A program made the translations under genes and the position numbers. From Saururus chinensis (taxonomy: Eukaryota; Streptophyta; Magnoliopsida; Piperales; Saururaceae), in contig CP141143.1 in NCBI GenBank assembly GCA_035235625.1, positions 3,144,501 to 3,208,500 on the forward strand: a stretch of DNA of 64,000 nucleotides, in the 5' to 3' direction. Under the pieces are notes generated by a model that did no database searches, was not told the origin of the DNA, and saw nothing but the letters and a program-made list of their open reading frames with translations. Of the stretch, positions 22,271-33,961 are shown piece by piece (position 1 is the first letter of the stretch; each line of letters opens with the position of its first letter).

Positions 22271-23540
22271 GTCATCTGATGAAGAAGAAGGTATTTTAGT
22301 AAAAAACTCTCCCATGTTTGAAAATTCTCGCGTGAGCAAGTCTACTTTGGTAAATAGTAGATACTTGCTCACACTTTGGTTATTTGACCAAAGTAGGAGT
22401 CTAATTTGGCCAATTCATCTATTAATAATTATATTTAAAATAATATTTTTTATTCAAAAAACTTATAAAAATTTGTTCAAATACTTAGGGGCTATTTGTG
22501 TGTATAATTTATAAAAAATTATATTGATTTCTCCCAATTTCAGTTCGAATTATCGAAATTATGTTTATGTATAGAAGGTGGCCCGGAAGTTGATTTTAGA
22601 TCGTTTTGAGCCTGAATAGGCCGGAATTACTGAATCACCTCATAAGGTGATTTCATCCATTCCGGCTCCTAGTCCCCATTTAAAAAATTACAGATTTCAC
22701 TATTTTTTAACAGTTATCTTTCATATCGATTTGAGCTTCGAAAAATATGTCATAATAAGTAGGGCTCATTTTAAAAATTTAAAATTACTTACTTTTGTGA
22801 GATCTTATTTGATAGAGCTTGAATTTAGAGTTTAGGAGCATAATAGTATAAAGAACGTACATTCAAGTTTGAGAAATAGAGTTATATTAATTTAAAATTT
22901 TTAAATTAGGTTTGACGCGACATCTAAATTTATTATAACAAATTTCATTACTAACTATAATTCATATTTCACAATAAGTTTTTAGAATAAATTCAAAAAA
23001 ATTTACTTCTATTTCTAAAAAATTTATTACCCAAATAACCCTTTAAATTGAATAAAATAAAATATTGATACAAAATAACTTTTTTTTATCAAAAAGAAAG
23101 AACTATCAATTTAAAGCGAAAAAAATATTAAATTAAAATGACGGGACAAATGTTTTCGAGATGGTGCAAGGCAGGGGCTTTTCTCTTCAATTCGTTGCAC
23201 AATATCTCGGACAGTCGAACTTCAATTTAAACTCCTTTTTCTCGTCCGTGTCTCGCTAAAGCATCGGCCTACTTTTTCCTTCTTTGATGCCCCGATATAT
23301 CACGTGGCCAAGCCCATAAGGGTAAATGAACACTGCTTCTAGTTTTGTCGTTTTCTTGGTCTTTCCTATAGAAGGGACAGCTGTCCGCTCGAGATTCCGC
23401 GGCGGTCATGTAGATAGAAATGGTGGCCGGCTTCTGTGGGGCCCTCTCGAGCCTTACAACGTACCGGACCATGCCCTCCTATGGATAAGCTATCCAACTT
23501 ATCAGCTGATAAGTACTGGGACTTACCATCTGCTGCCATG
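22271..23540. other. AT-rich spacer with decayed MITE
   Basis: No gene. Bases 22960-23130 resemble the core of the Stowaway-like family found at 34817-35236 (AATTGAATAAAATAAA, AACTTTTTTTTATCAAA) but lack clear ends. The last 300 bases become GC-richer, approaching the TOPLESS promoter. Confidence 0.45.
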
Positions 23541-23551
23541 GGGCCTGTCCT

Positions 23552-23558
23552 TATAAAT
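23552..23558 (+). promoter_or_regulatory. Probable TATA box of the TOPLESS-related gene
   Basis: TATAAAT about 530 bases before the start codon. A 5' UTR of this size would contain an intron: a good donor (CAGT/GTAAGC) lies at 23728, and TPL genes commonly have a leader intron. The acceptor is unresolved. Confidence 0.5.
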
Positions 23559-24083
23559 GCACTTCCTTTCTTCGTCTCCGCCTCTCTCATGGGGAAAGTG
23601 GTAGTGAGAGGGTGTGGTGCCGAGGTGGTGGGAGACCGAATTTCCTATTCTTCTCTGCAATCTCTGTCCGACCGGCGATTGGATAATTCCTTCGTTGATT
23701 TCGCTCGTCTCCGCCCTTGAACCCAGTGTAAGCTCCTTTCCCAAGTCCGATCTGTAATTCTCTTCGGATCTTCGCTTTCATGGTCTCGTGTCTTTTTTTG
23801 AAAAAATTTTCCGATTGGACTTCGGCTTTTCAGAAAGCCTTTTCCTTGCGCCCGCGCCTCTGTAACGTATAAGACCTGCGTTGATAGATTAAATTTTTTT
23901 TGTTTGGCTGAACATTTTTTTAAAAATAGTTGAATTATATTTAAGCATGATGCCACGATCCTCGATTTTTTTTACTTTTTGGTCTTTTTGGGGAAATTTG
24001 GCTGTGAAAGTTACGAATTTGGTCTTTGTAGCAAAACTTGGAGATTCGATTACTAGTGAGAGGTGGCTGACTGAGCTCTGAAG

Positions 24084-27000
24084 ATGTCTTCCCTCAGCAG
24101 AGAGCTTGTGTTCTTAATATTGCAGTTCCTTGATGAGGAAAAGTTCAAAGAGACTGTTCATAAGTAAAGCCCTTTGTTTTTTCCCCCTCTTCCTAATTTG
24201 CATTTAAAGTTGCTTGTTGTTTGTGCATTTCATGTTGATAACTATTCTTTAATCTTTGACTAGGTTGGAGCAGGAATCTGGATTTTTTTTCAATATGAAG
24301 TATTTTGAGGATGAAGTTCACAACGGGAATTGGGATGAAGTAGAAAGGTACCTGTCTGGTTTCACCAAGGTCGATGACAATCGTTACTCCATGAAGATCT
24401 TTTTCGAAATTAGGAAGCAGAAGTACCTCGAGGCTCTTGATAGGTACGTTTTTGTTCTTGTTTCTGTTATATTTTCTAACGAAGCTGTTATCTATCAATA
24501 CATTTGTAGTGTGTTCATTTTTTGGCATTTTTTACCTATGATTTAAGTTTTGCAGGCATGACCGGTCCAAAGCGGTAGACATCCTTGTGAAGGATTTGAA
24601 GGTGTTTGCCTCATTCAATGAAGAATTATTTAAGGAAATTACACAACTCTTGACCTTGGAAAATTTCAGGTACTACTTTAATGTCTATGTGGAGATAATT
24701 TTTGGGTGTGCATCGCACACTGTGTTGGCTGTGTATTTCACCACTCACTAAATGACCCATCAGCATAGTGTGTAAAACGCAAGGCACTGATGGCTATACC
24801 ATGCTGATGGGTCGTGTCTTGAGTGGTGGAATACTCTGCCAACACGGTATGCGACCCACACCCTTAATTTGGACTAAGTGAAGCCATTAATTATCTTTTG
24901 GGATTTAGATTGTTATATAAATGTATTCTTTAGGGAAAATGAACAACTTTCCAAGTATGGTGATACAAAATCTGCACGAACAATTATGCTGGTTGAGCTA
25001 AAAAAACTCATTGAGGCCAATCCGCTGTTCAGAGACAAACTGCAGTTTCCTAACCTCAAGAGTTCAAGGTTGCGTACTCTCATAAATCAAAGGTAATTGA
25101 ACATCTGAAACGAAAAATAGGGAATTTCTAACTGATTTGTCCTCAGCTTTATCTGGCATTTTATGCAACTATATCTCTCGTTTATGAAGGAACATTATGG
25201 AGTATTTGTTTTGCATCATGTGCTTCATGACACCTGCGTACTATGATGACTATATTAAAGTGACTGGTATTTAATTTTTTTAATAAGCATGCATTTATTT
25301 TCTGTTTGTATATACTAGTTATTATTGATATCTAATGAAAATTTAGAAATATTTTTTTTTCTCTCGTTAATACTTACTTGTATTGTCTGATGGATGCTAT
25401 TGAGTTCTTGGTAGAGATTATGTTTCCAACCCTTTTGTTGCTTTGGTGAACTAGACAGTTTGAATCTGATACTTTTTGGTGTTTTCTATGATAATTTTTT
25501 GTAATACTTTCCTGTTAGAATTTGTTATAGTATTCTGAAGCTGCGTCGTGGTTGTGCAGCTTGAACTGGCAGCATCAACTTTGCAAAAATCCAAGACCAA
25601 ATCCTGATATTAAAACCCTGTTTGTGGATCATACTTGTGGACAACCTAATGGTGCACGGGCTCCATCCCCTGCAAACAATCCAATTATTGGTTCTTTACC
25701 AAAATCTGGGGGTTTCCCTCCTCTAGCAGCACATACAGTGAGCAATTAAACTTAACTGGATGATTTTTTTATTGATTCTTGTCTGAAATTTCTCTGTAAC
25801 TTTTGTAACTATAATTTACAGCCGTTTCAACCTGCTCCTGCATCTATTCCAACTCCTCTTGCTGGTTGGATGTCAAACCCATCAACTGTAACTCATCCTG
25901 CAGTTTCTGGCGCTGCTATTGGACTTGGTGCTTCTACAAACACAGGTATTACATAAGTTTGGTAAATTACTTATCACCTTTGTAGCAAGTCCTTACCCCA
26001 TACAATTACTGAAGAACATGGATGTTCTGCCCATAGGGCGTGGTTACTTTGTTAACATTTCCACTGTTTCACAATCTCTATGTTAGCTTCAATTTTGAAG
26101 CACCCTAGGACTCCACCAACTAATAATCCTGCTGTTGACTACCCATCAGCGGATTCTGATCACGTATCCAAAAGGACAAGGCCCATTGGGATTTCTGATG
26201 AGGTGCATTTTATTTTTCAAGCTTTTCACTATGAAAATTCTCTTATAACAGGAAGTTTTGTTGTTGCTGCTGATGTAAACCGTTTCTTCTCTTTGTATCA
26301 TATAATTTCTGTTTTAGGTAAATCTTCCTGTGAATATATTGCCCGTGTCCTACCCCAGTCAGAGCCATGGTCAAGGCTTGTACTCATTGGAAGATCTTCC
26401 CAAGACTGTTGCACGCACACTGAATCAAGGATCAGTTCCGATGAGCATGGATTTTCACCCTATTCAGCAGACTGTACTTTTGGGTCAGTTTGTTTATAAA
26501 GTTTGGCTTCTTTTCTATCTGGATTGTTTGCTCCTTTATACACCTGAGCTAATGGTCAGCATATCTTAATGGTGCAATTCTTTAGTTGGGACAAACGTAG
26601 GTGAAATTGGGCTCTGGGAAGTTGGCTCGAGGGATAGATTGATTTTGAGAAATTTCAAGGTTTGGGACTTGGGTGTATGCTCAATGACTCTTCAGGTATT
26701 TTAACAATCTGAGTAGTGATTACACTCTGTGGTACTGTTGGTAGAACTAAACTGTTTTGGGAAACATTGTTTGACTTCTCATTTTGTGGAAATAGGCTGC
26801 GCTGGTGAAAGGTCCTGCTGTATCAGTTAACCGCATAATATGGAGTCCTGATGGTTCTTTCTTTGGTGAGCTTGTATAATGTGTACATACAAGGCTTAAA
26901 CTTCAAGCTTGATCACTTATTAAAAGAACATGACTTGTTGCATGTGTTGCAATTTTTTGGCATCTGCTTACGAGGATTAGTGAATTAAGTCTTTCCACTT

Positions 27001-30000
27001 CGCCAGTGCTTATAGCTTTTCCTGGAAAGAAACACTTAACTGTAGAACAATAAAAATGGTTTCATTTATACAGCTGGTTGTTATTTACTCTTCTATAGTT
27101 TGGGGATGCAACTTACTTTTCCCTTTGCATTTTCAAATAGTTGGGTGCCTCTGCCTTTGAATGTAGATTTTTTATCTGCTGTCGCAAGAGAAGGAAACAA
27201 CTTTTCTTGAGTTTTTATGACAGTGTGACCATTAAAAGGTAATGATGATTACCTGTTCTTGCAGGAGTGGCATTTTCAAAGCACATTGTTCAGATATACT
27301 CCTATCATAGTGGTGATGACATTAGACAACATTTAGAGGTATTACTTATTGCTCATCATCTAATCACAATTTTTAGAAATTTTTAATGATGCTTTAATGC
27401 TCTCTTTGGATGCTTAGATTGATGCGCATACTGGTGGTGTCAATGATCTTGCTTTCTCTAATCCCAGTAAACAACTTTGTGTGGTGACATGTGGAGATGA
27501 TAAAACCATCAAGGTTGGGTTGCTATCTGTGGCAGTTTAACCAAGGTTTCACATGAAGTTCATTTTTTTTTTAATTTCCATGTTGTATCGGTAATGATAG
27601 GTATGGGATGCAGTTAGTGGTCAAAAATTGCATACTTTTGAAGGCCATGAAGCCCCAGTTTATTCTGTATGTCCCCATCACAAAGAAAATATACAGGTAC
27701 ATATTATTAGATGCTGAAAACTTTCACACTCTCTATTGTGAGAGGTTGTGGCTGCTCTGCAATGCTCACATCTATGCTTCTTTACTGCAGTTTATTTTTT
27801 CAACAGCATTGGATGGAAAGATAAAAGCATGGTTGTATGATAATATGGGATCTAGAGTTGATTATGATGCTCCAGGTGGTTGGTGCACTACAATGGCTTA
27901 CAGTGCTGATGGTTCAAGGTAGATTTGGCCAATACTTTTTGGTTGTAATCAGATTCTCTGGTCTTCTAATACGTCTACATTCTCAATATTTTGTTTTCGG
28001 ACTCTTTGCAGGCTCTTTTCTTGCGGAACCAGCAAAGAAGGAGAGTCATACATTGTTGAATGGAATGAAAGTGAAGGGGCTGTTAAAAGGACTTATGTAG
28101 GATTTCGAAAACGTTCAATGGGTGTTGTGCAATTTGATACCACAAGGAATAGGTTTTTGGCTGCTGGTGATGAGTTTTTGATTAAGTTTTGGGATATGGA
28201 TAATACTAATCTTTTGACTACTGTTGATGCGGATGGAGGCCTACCTGTAAGTTTATTGGGTTGTAATTTTTTTTCACTTGAAATTGACCAGCATGCTACT
28301 GCTGACTTTTTGGAATCCCAAAGTGATCAGTTCACCCTCTGTTTCATTATTAGGCAAGCCCCCGTGTTCGGTTCAATAAAGAGGGTACCTTATTGGCTGT
28401 TTCTGCTAACGAGAATGGAATCAAGATCTTGGCAAATACTGATGGTCTGAGGTTGCTGCGCACATTTGAGACTCGTTCATTTGATGCTTCTCGGAGTATT
28501 GCAGAGACTGTTGCCAAGGTATTCATTCAACAGGTTTTTATCTGGAGTACAGTGGTTTACATTAGTGATTGAATTTGAACTCTGATCCATCCCATTACAC
28601 ATTTTGTGATGCAGACTACAATAAATGCAATGACCAGTGCAAATACTGCAGCAGCAGTTACTATACCTGGAGCAGTGAATGTGAGAATTCCCTTTTTTTT
28701 TTCCTGATCTCAGATTAGTAAAGCAACAGCTAATTGAAATGTTTAGCAATGATGACTTCAAGGAGAATGTATTACCTGTCCCACTTTTATTAAAAAGTAC
28801 AAGAAGAATTAAGCTCATTTGCACTAAATTATATTCTGATTGTCCCCAGAATGGTGATACGAGAAGCCTGGGCGAGTCAAAACCAAGATTTACTGACGAA
28901 TCAATTGAAAAATCTAAAATATGGAAACTCACTGAGATCAATGACCCAGCTCAATGTCAGTCCTTGAGGCTGCCTGACACCTTGAGAACAAGCAAGGTGA
29001 TGTATCTTGTGCTATGTGCTCATTTTGCATGGATCAGCTACATCTTAATTGGTTTCATATTACATGTGTATTTATACCACTGTCCAGCACTTGTTGCTAT
29101 TAGCGGCTTGCAGGTGCATCTAATTTTTAAAATAATATATTTTATGAGTTTCTGTATGCAATTTCCTGTTTATAGGAATTTCATGCTAGAAAGTAATCCA
29201 TTTGGCGCTAACTTTGTTTAAAGGATTTTATGAGTTTCTAAAAATATGCACTTTTGTTGCAGATATCTAGACTGATTTACACTAACTCTGGTGTCGCGAT
29301 TTTGGCATTAGCATCCAATGCCATTCACCTCCTTTGGAAATGGCAAAGAAATGACCGAAATACAACTGGCAAGGTAAAGAATTTTTCTGCTTGTTTCTTA
29401 TGTTGCACCTGTCTTAAACAGAATATTAATTGTTGTTTTCTTTCTTTCAAAAAAAGGCTACAGCCAGTGTTCCTCCTCAATTATGGCAACCACCTAGTGG
29501 AATACTTATGACCAATGACATAACAGACACAAATCCTGAAGAAGCTGTCCCTTGCTTTGCCTTGTCTAAGAATGACTCATATGTCATGTCAGCTTCTGGA
29601 GGAAAAATATCTCTTTTTAATATGATGACATTTAAGGTAATTATATATGCATGATATTAGATTTAATGTGAATGTATAGCGCAATGATTAGAAACTGTAA
29701 CCACTTTTTATTTTATGCAGACAATGACAACATTCATGCCTCCGCCACCAGCTGCAACATTTCTTGCATTCCATCCTCAAGACAATAATATCATAGCTAT
29801 AGGCATGGATGATTCTACCATTCAAATATACAATGTCCGTGTTGATGAGGTAAGCCCTGAACTTTTTAAAAGTTAACTGCCTCTAATAGTTCATTTTAAC
29901 ATCACTTAAAATCAGCAGTTATTAGAGTTTACTTCTCTACATGTTTCCAGGTTAAAAGCAAGCTTAAAGGCCACTCAAAGAGGATCACTGGTCTTGCCTT

Positions 30001-31411
30001 TTCTCATGTACTTAACGTTTTGGTTTCCTCTGGAGCCGATGCACAGGTAGTCCATTTGTTTCTCACTTCATATCAAATGTTTGATTGCTATTTTCCAGAA
30101 ATACTTTGTGATATGTTTCCTCAACACACTAAGTCAGTTTCTTACATTGACATCCGCACATGCTGCTCTCCACTTTGCCTCCTACTCTTTTTTTTTTTAA
30201 GCTGTACAGGTGTATGATGGATCTTGGAATAGGAAATTATTGTCGTATTCATGGTCATTATGGTTCTCTTAGTCTACGGAATTCAGCATACAGCTGAAAA
30301 ACATGATCACATTGCTGATTTTGATTGTGTTTACTCACTGCCATGGACAGCTTTATCCTAATATATCTATGTTTTCCCAATAGAGAGATCCCCTCATTTT
30401 TTGACTCCAAGGTATAATTTTATCCTGTGGTGGTGGCTAGATCTCATAAAGAAAAATGATGTGGGTTTAAACTTGATGTTTGTGAGAGTAACCAGTTTGA
30501 AAAACTGCAGCTGATGGGTGGGTCATGTTCTTTGCTGCAGATATGCGTCTGGGGAACGGATGGATGGGAGAAACAGAAAAGCCGATTTTTGCAGGTTCCT
30601 GCTGGCCGGACTCCAAGTGCACTTTCAGAAACACGTGTACAGTTCCACCAAGATCAGATGCAGCTTTTGGTTGTACATGAGACCCAGATTGCCATTTACG
30701 AAGCCATGAAACTTGACTGCACAAAGCAGGTATTTGTTTTGGGAAATCATTATATTCAACTGATCCTCCCTTCAGCTACTTGATTGTTACTGTGATGTCA
30801 TTTCAGTGGGTTCCCCGTGAGTCTTCTGCACCTATATCCCATGCTACATTTTCATGCGACAGCCAACTAGTGTATGCTAGCTTTCTGGATGCAACCATAC
30901 GTGTTTTTACTGCAGCTCACCTTAAACTACGGTGTCGTATCAATCCTGCTGCTTATCTCCCTGCTAACGTCAGGTAACCCATTGTTCCGTGATGTTTTCA
31001 AGTCATGGTTGAAAAGTTTGTTTTATAGTTCTTTCATTAAAAGGTGATAAAATTTAGAATTATCTCATGTTGAAAAAATAAAAAGTATGAATGAAATAAA
31101 CAGAGAAAAGAGTGAGAACTTGATTTATTTTATCATCTCAAATAGGAATGAGGTTACAGGCTTGTACTAATTGAGTAAATTTTCCATATTTTCTTTTCAG
31201 CTCTACTGTATATCCGCTTGTGATTGCTGCACATCCGACTGAGCCAAATCAATTTGCTATTGGGCTAACTGATGGTGGGGTTCATGTGCTGGAACCTTTG
31301 GAGTCTGAAGGAAAGTGGGGGGTGGCTCCACCGGCTGAGAATGGATCAGCAAGCAGCATGTCCACAGCTCTTGCAGGTGGAGGCTCAGGTTCAGACCAGC
31401 AGCCAAGGTAA
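24084..31411 (+). CDS. TPL/TPR: TOPLESS/TOPLESS-related transcriptional co-repressor
   Basis: A Groucho/Tup1-type nuclear co-repressor that binds EAR motifs of Aux/IAA, JAZ-NINJA and other repressors and recruits histone deacetylases. Coding exons: 24084-24163, 24264-24443, 24556-24669, 24934-25092, 25560-25737, 25822-25945, 26087-26202, 26318-26483, 26586-26695, 26796-26865, 27265-27338, 27418-27513, 27601-27696, 27791-27918, 28012-28246, 28354-28518, 28615-28680, 28850-28996, 29263-29373, 29457-29636, 29721-29849, 29951-30046, 30541-30729, 30807-30973, 31201-31411. All introns are GT-AG; the total is 3387 nt (1128 aa; Arabidopsis TPL has 1131). LisH (about 4-36; SRELVFLILQFLDEEKF), CTLH (34-92) and the CRA region form the EAR-binding domain. 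Asn176 (LRTLINQS), the residue changed in tpl-1, is intact. A proline-rich linker carries ILKHPRTPP and SKRTRPIG, then two WD40 sets follow (GDDKTIKVWDAVSG, GHEAPVYSV, ADAQICVWGTDGW). No internal damage is seen. Confidence 0.97.
24704..24863. mobile_element. 160-bp foldback MITE in TOPLESS intron 3
   Basis: It is nearly one long hairpin. GGGTGTGCATCGCACACTG at the left pairs with the right end, which reads GGGTGTGGGTCGCATACCG on the other strand. Inner arms GTGTTGGC, CACCACTCA and GACCCATCAGCAT also pair. The flanking bases (AATTTTT / TTAATTT) do not give a clear target duplication. Confidence 0.85.
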
Positions 31412-32519
31412 CCATTCGAAGTAGAAGCAGGTCTTTAGAAAAAGAGTATGGTGGTTTAATCCACCCTTTGTAACAAAGATCGGCCTATTCTACAAATTTG
31501 CTTAGGTTTGGTCTGTGGATCTTTATACATATACGCATAAAGATGTTCTGGGTCTTCCAGTGCACAAATTTGTGAAGGTAGGTGTTATGGAGCGTGATGT
31601 AGGTTATGCTAGGAAGTTAAATAGGGAGGTGTAAGTTGGCAATTATAATTTATGAAGGAAATTGGAATATCATCCTTTTGTGATGGCCACGACCTTCATT
31701 GTTGTCCTAATTTCTATTTAAGCGATGGCCTCGTGTCATCCACTCTAGAGATCAACTTTTGAAGGCCTGGGCAAATTTTTCGAAGCCATCCTGATGCAGG
31801 GAGGAGAAGGACGATGTTGCCGAGGGCCTGAGACTGTATTCTAAAGAATAGTGAATGTACTGGGATAAATTTAAAGAAATTTATTCAATTCCTTCACTAA
31901 CTCAAAATAAACAAAAACAAAGCTAATGTGGCTGCATTTGTGGACCAATAGACTATACTAACGAGAGCCTAAGAGAACCCTCTTAAATTTGGTAGTTAAA
32001 AGTGCGCTTTTTGAAAGGTGTTCAGGGCCCGTCTCGCAAGCACATTTAGCTGTTTACAAGAATCGTATGTTTGGCTGCATATTCTAGATTCTTTCATGTC
32101 CATAAACACTTTGGACGTCCCTTAATAGAAGGAGCAAATGGGTTTTAACTAGGGGTGTTAACGAACTATTTAGCTTGAGTTTGCAATTTTAATTTTGAGT
32201 TTGAGATGTTTTAGTTTGTGATCATTACTTGATTTTGTAATTAGTGAACTAAAAGTATTTAGAAAAAATATCATCAATACTAACATAGTTAGAGAAAATA
32301 TCATTAAAACTTAAAAAATAGTCCAATGTGTAATGATTAGGAGAGCAAATAAACTAATTTTACTTGATTTGATTTCTTAATATAGACTATTAATACATAA
32401 TGGAGGGAGTAAAATTCTATAAAAAAATATTTTAAAATTTCATAAGGTATTATTTATTTTAGCTATAAAAAACTTAAGGTAGTTATTCCTAAAAAAGTAA
32501 AAATGGGAAGAAAAAAAAT
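31412..32519. other. TOPLESS 3' UTR and AT-rich spacer
   Basis: The first 300 or so bases are probably 3' UTR. A TAATGGAGGGAGTAAAA motif near 32397 resembles one end of a Stowaway-type MITE, without a clear partner. No gene recognised. Confidence 0.5.
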
Positions 32520-33480
32520 TATATAACAAAATCAGAACTTTTGAGTTGTTTTAATTCCCCTAATTTTAACAAAAAATCACCACTTTTGGTAGGAGAGTTT
32601 GGTTGCTTTCTTGCAGGAAAAAAACGAAGTTAAACACACCCAAGTGGGGTTATTAAAACTCTTAGATAATCTTAGTTTTTTGGGTAACACAAACTCTTGG
32701 GGTATCAAAAGTAGAAAAAATTTTAGGCTACTCGCGTCTTATAAAACGTAGGTTCAGGTATATATATAATAGAGTCAAATATTTTGAGTTGTTTTAAAGC
32801 CCTTAATTTTAACAAAAAATCACTGCGGCTTATGGTAGGAGAGTTTGGCTGCTTTCTTGCTGGGGAAAAAAAAACGAAATCAAACACGCCCAAGTGGGGT
32901 TATTAAAACTCTTGGATAATTTTGGATTTTTTGGGTAATAATAAGTAGATAAAATTTTAGGCTACTCGCGTCTTATAAAACATAGGTTCGGGAATATATA
33001 TATGAGAGTCAAAACTTTCGAGTTGTTTTAAAGCTCTTAATTTTAATAAAAAATCACCGCTTATAATAAGAGAGTTTGGTTGCTTTCTTGCAGGGGCAAA
33101 AAAAAAACGAAGTTAAACACACCAAAGTGAGGTTATTAAAACTCTTGGATAATTTTGATATTTGTTGGTAACACAAACTCTTGGGGTATCAAAAAGTAGA
33201 TAAAATTTTAGGCTACTCGCGTCTTATAAAATATAGGTTCGGGGGTATGTATAACAGTCAAAAATTTTGAGTTGTTTTAAGCCCTTAATTTTAACAAAAA
33301 ATTACCGCTTATGGTAGGAGAGTTTGGTTGCTTTCGTGCAGGGAAAAAAAAAAACTAAGTTAAACACGCTTAAGTGGGGTTATTAAAACTCTTGGATAAT
33401 CTTGGTTTTTTTCGTAACAAATTCGTGTGGTATCAAAAGTAGATAAAATTTTAGGCTACTCGCGTCTATTAAACTCGTGC
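32520..33480. repeat. Tandem repeat, four units of about 234-249 bp, upstream of MICU
   Basis: GAGTTGTTTTA recurs at 32543, 32786, 33020 and 33269, GAGAGTTTGG(T/C)TGCTTTC at about 32594, 32840, 33070 and 33318, and GGCTACTCGCGTCTTATAAA follows in each unit (the last one truncated). Units differ by small indels in poly-A runs. It ends about 480 bases before the MICU start codon. No coding potential. Confidence 0.93.
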
Positions 33481-33961
33481 AGTAGTAATACGGGTTCGAC
33501 TTCTGTGCCCCTTACCACGTACCGTACGGTAGCATCCGTACAACAACAGGAAACCCCGTGGTCGTCGAGGCGCCGGAGAAATTTTTCTGTGTGCTCGTAG
33601 AGCCGTAAAAACCAGTCTCCAACAACCGCCACAAGGCGAGCGAAAACGAGGGATGGTAGTTGCGGTCTTGCGGGGCCGGGGGGTGCGGGCCGACAAAGGG
33701 GTGGGCCGGGGGTGTAAGTAAAGTCACAGTTGAAGGCAACGACGAAGCGGGGATCGAGCGGTTAGAGGTACGTCCGCGGTGAGGTGGGCACTGGTATCGT
33801 CCCCGCGGAATCATTCCATCAGCTGAATTTAACTACCAAACAACCCCCTCTTCCCTTCAGACCCCAGATTCGGTCGTCTAGTACTGAATCGTCTCCCCGC
33901 CCCCAGTTCCCTACCCTACCCTAGCTCGTCTCAGCCTCTTCCCTCTTCCATCGATCGGCCC
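33481..33961 (+). promoter_or_regulatory. GC-rich promoter and leader of MICU
   Basis: GC content rises sharply and CCCTCT/CCCTACC pyrimidine tracts occur at 33840-33955 directly before the start codon, typical of a plant leader. No convincing TATA box. Antisense ORFs here follow from base composition. Confidence 0.5.

Noticed and set aside
28477..28941. 154-codon minus-strand ORF
   Set aside because: Antisense to TOPLESS exons 17-18 and their introns.
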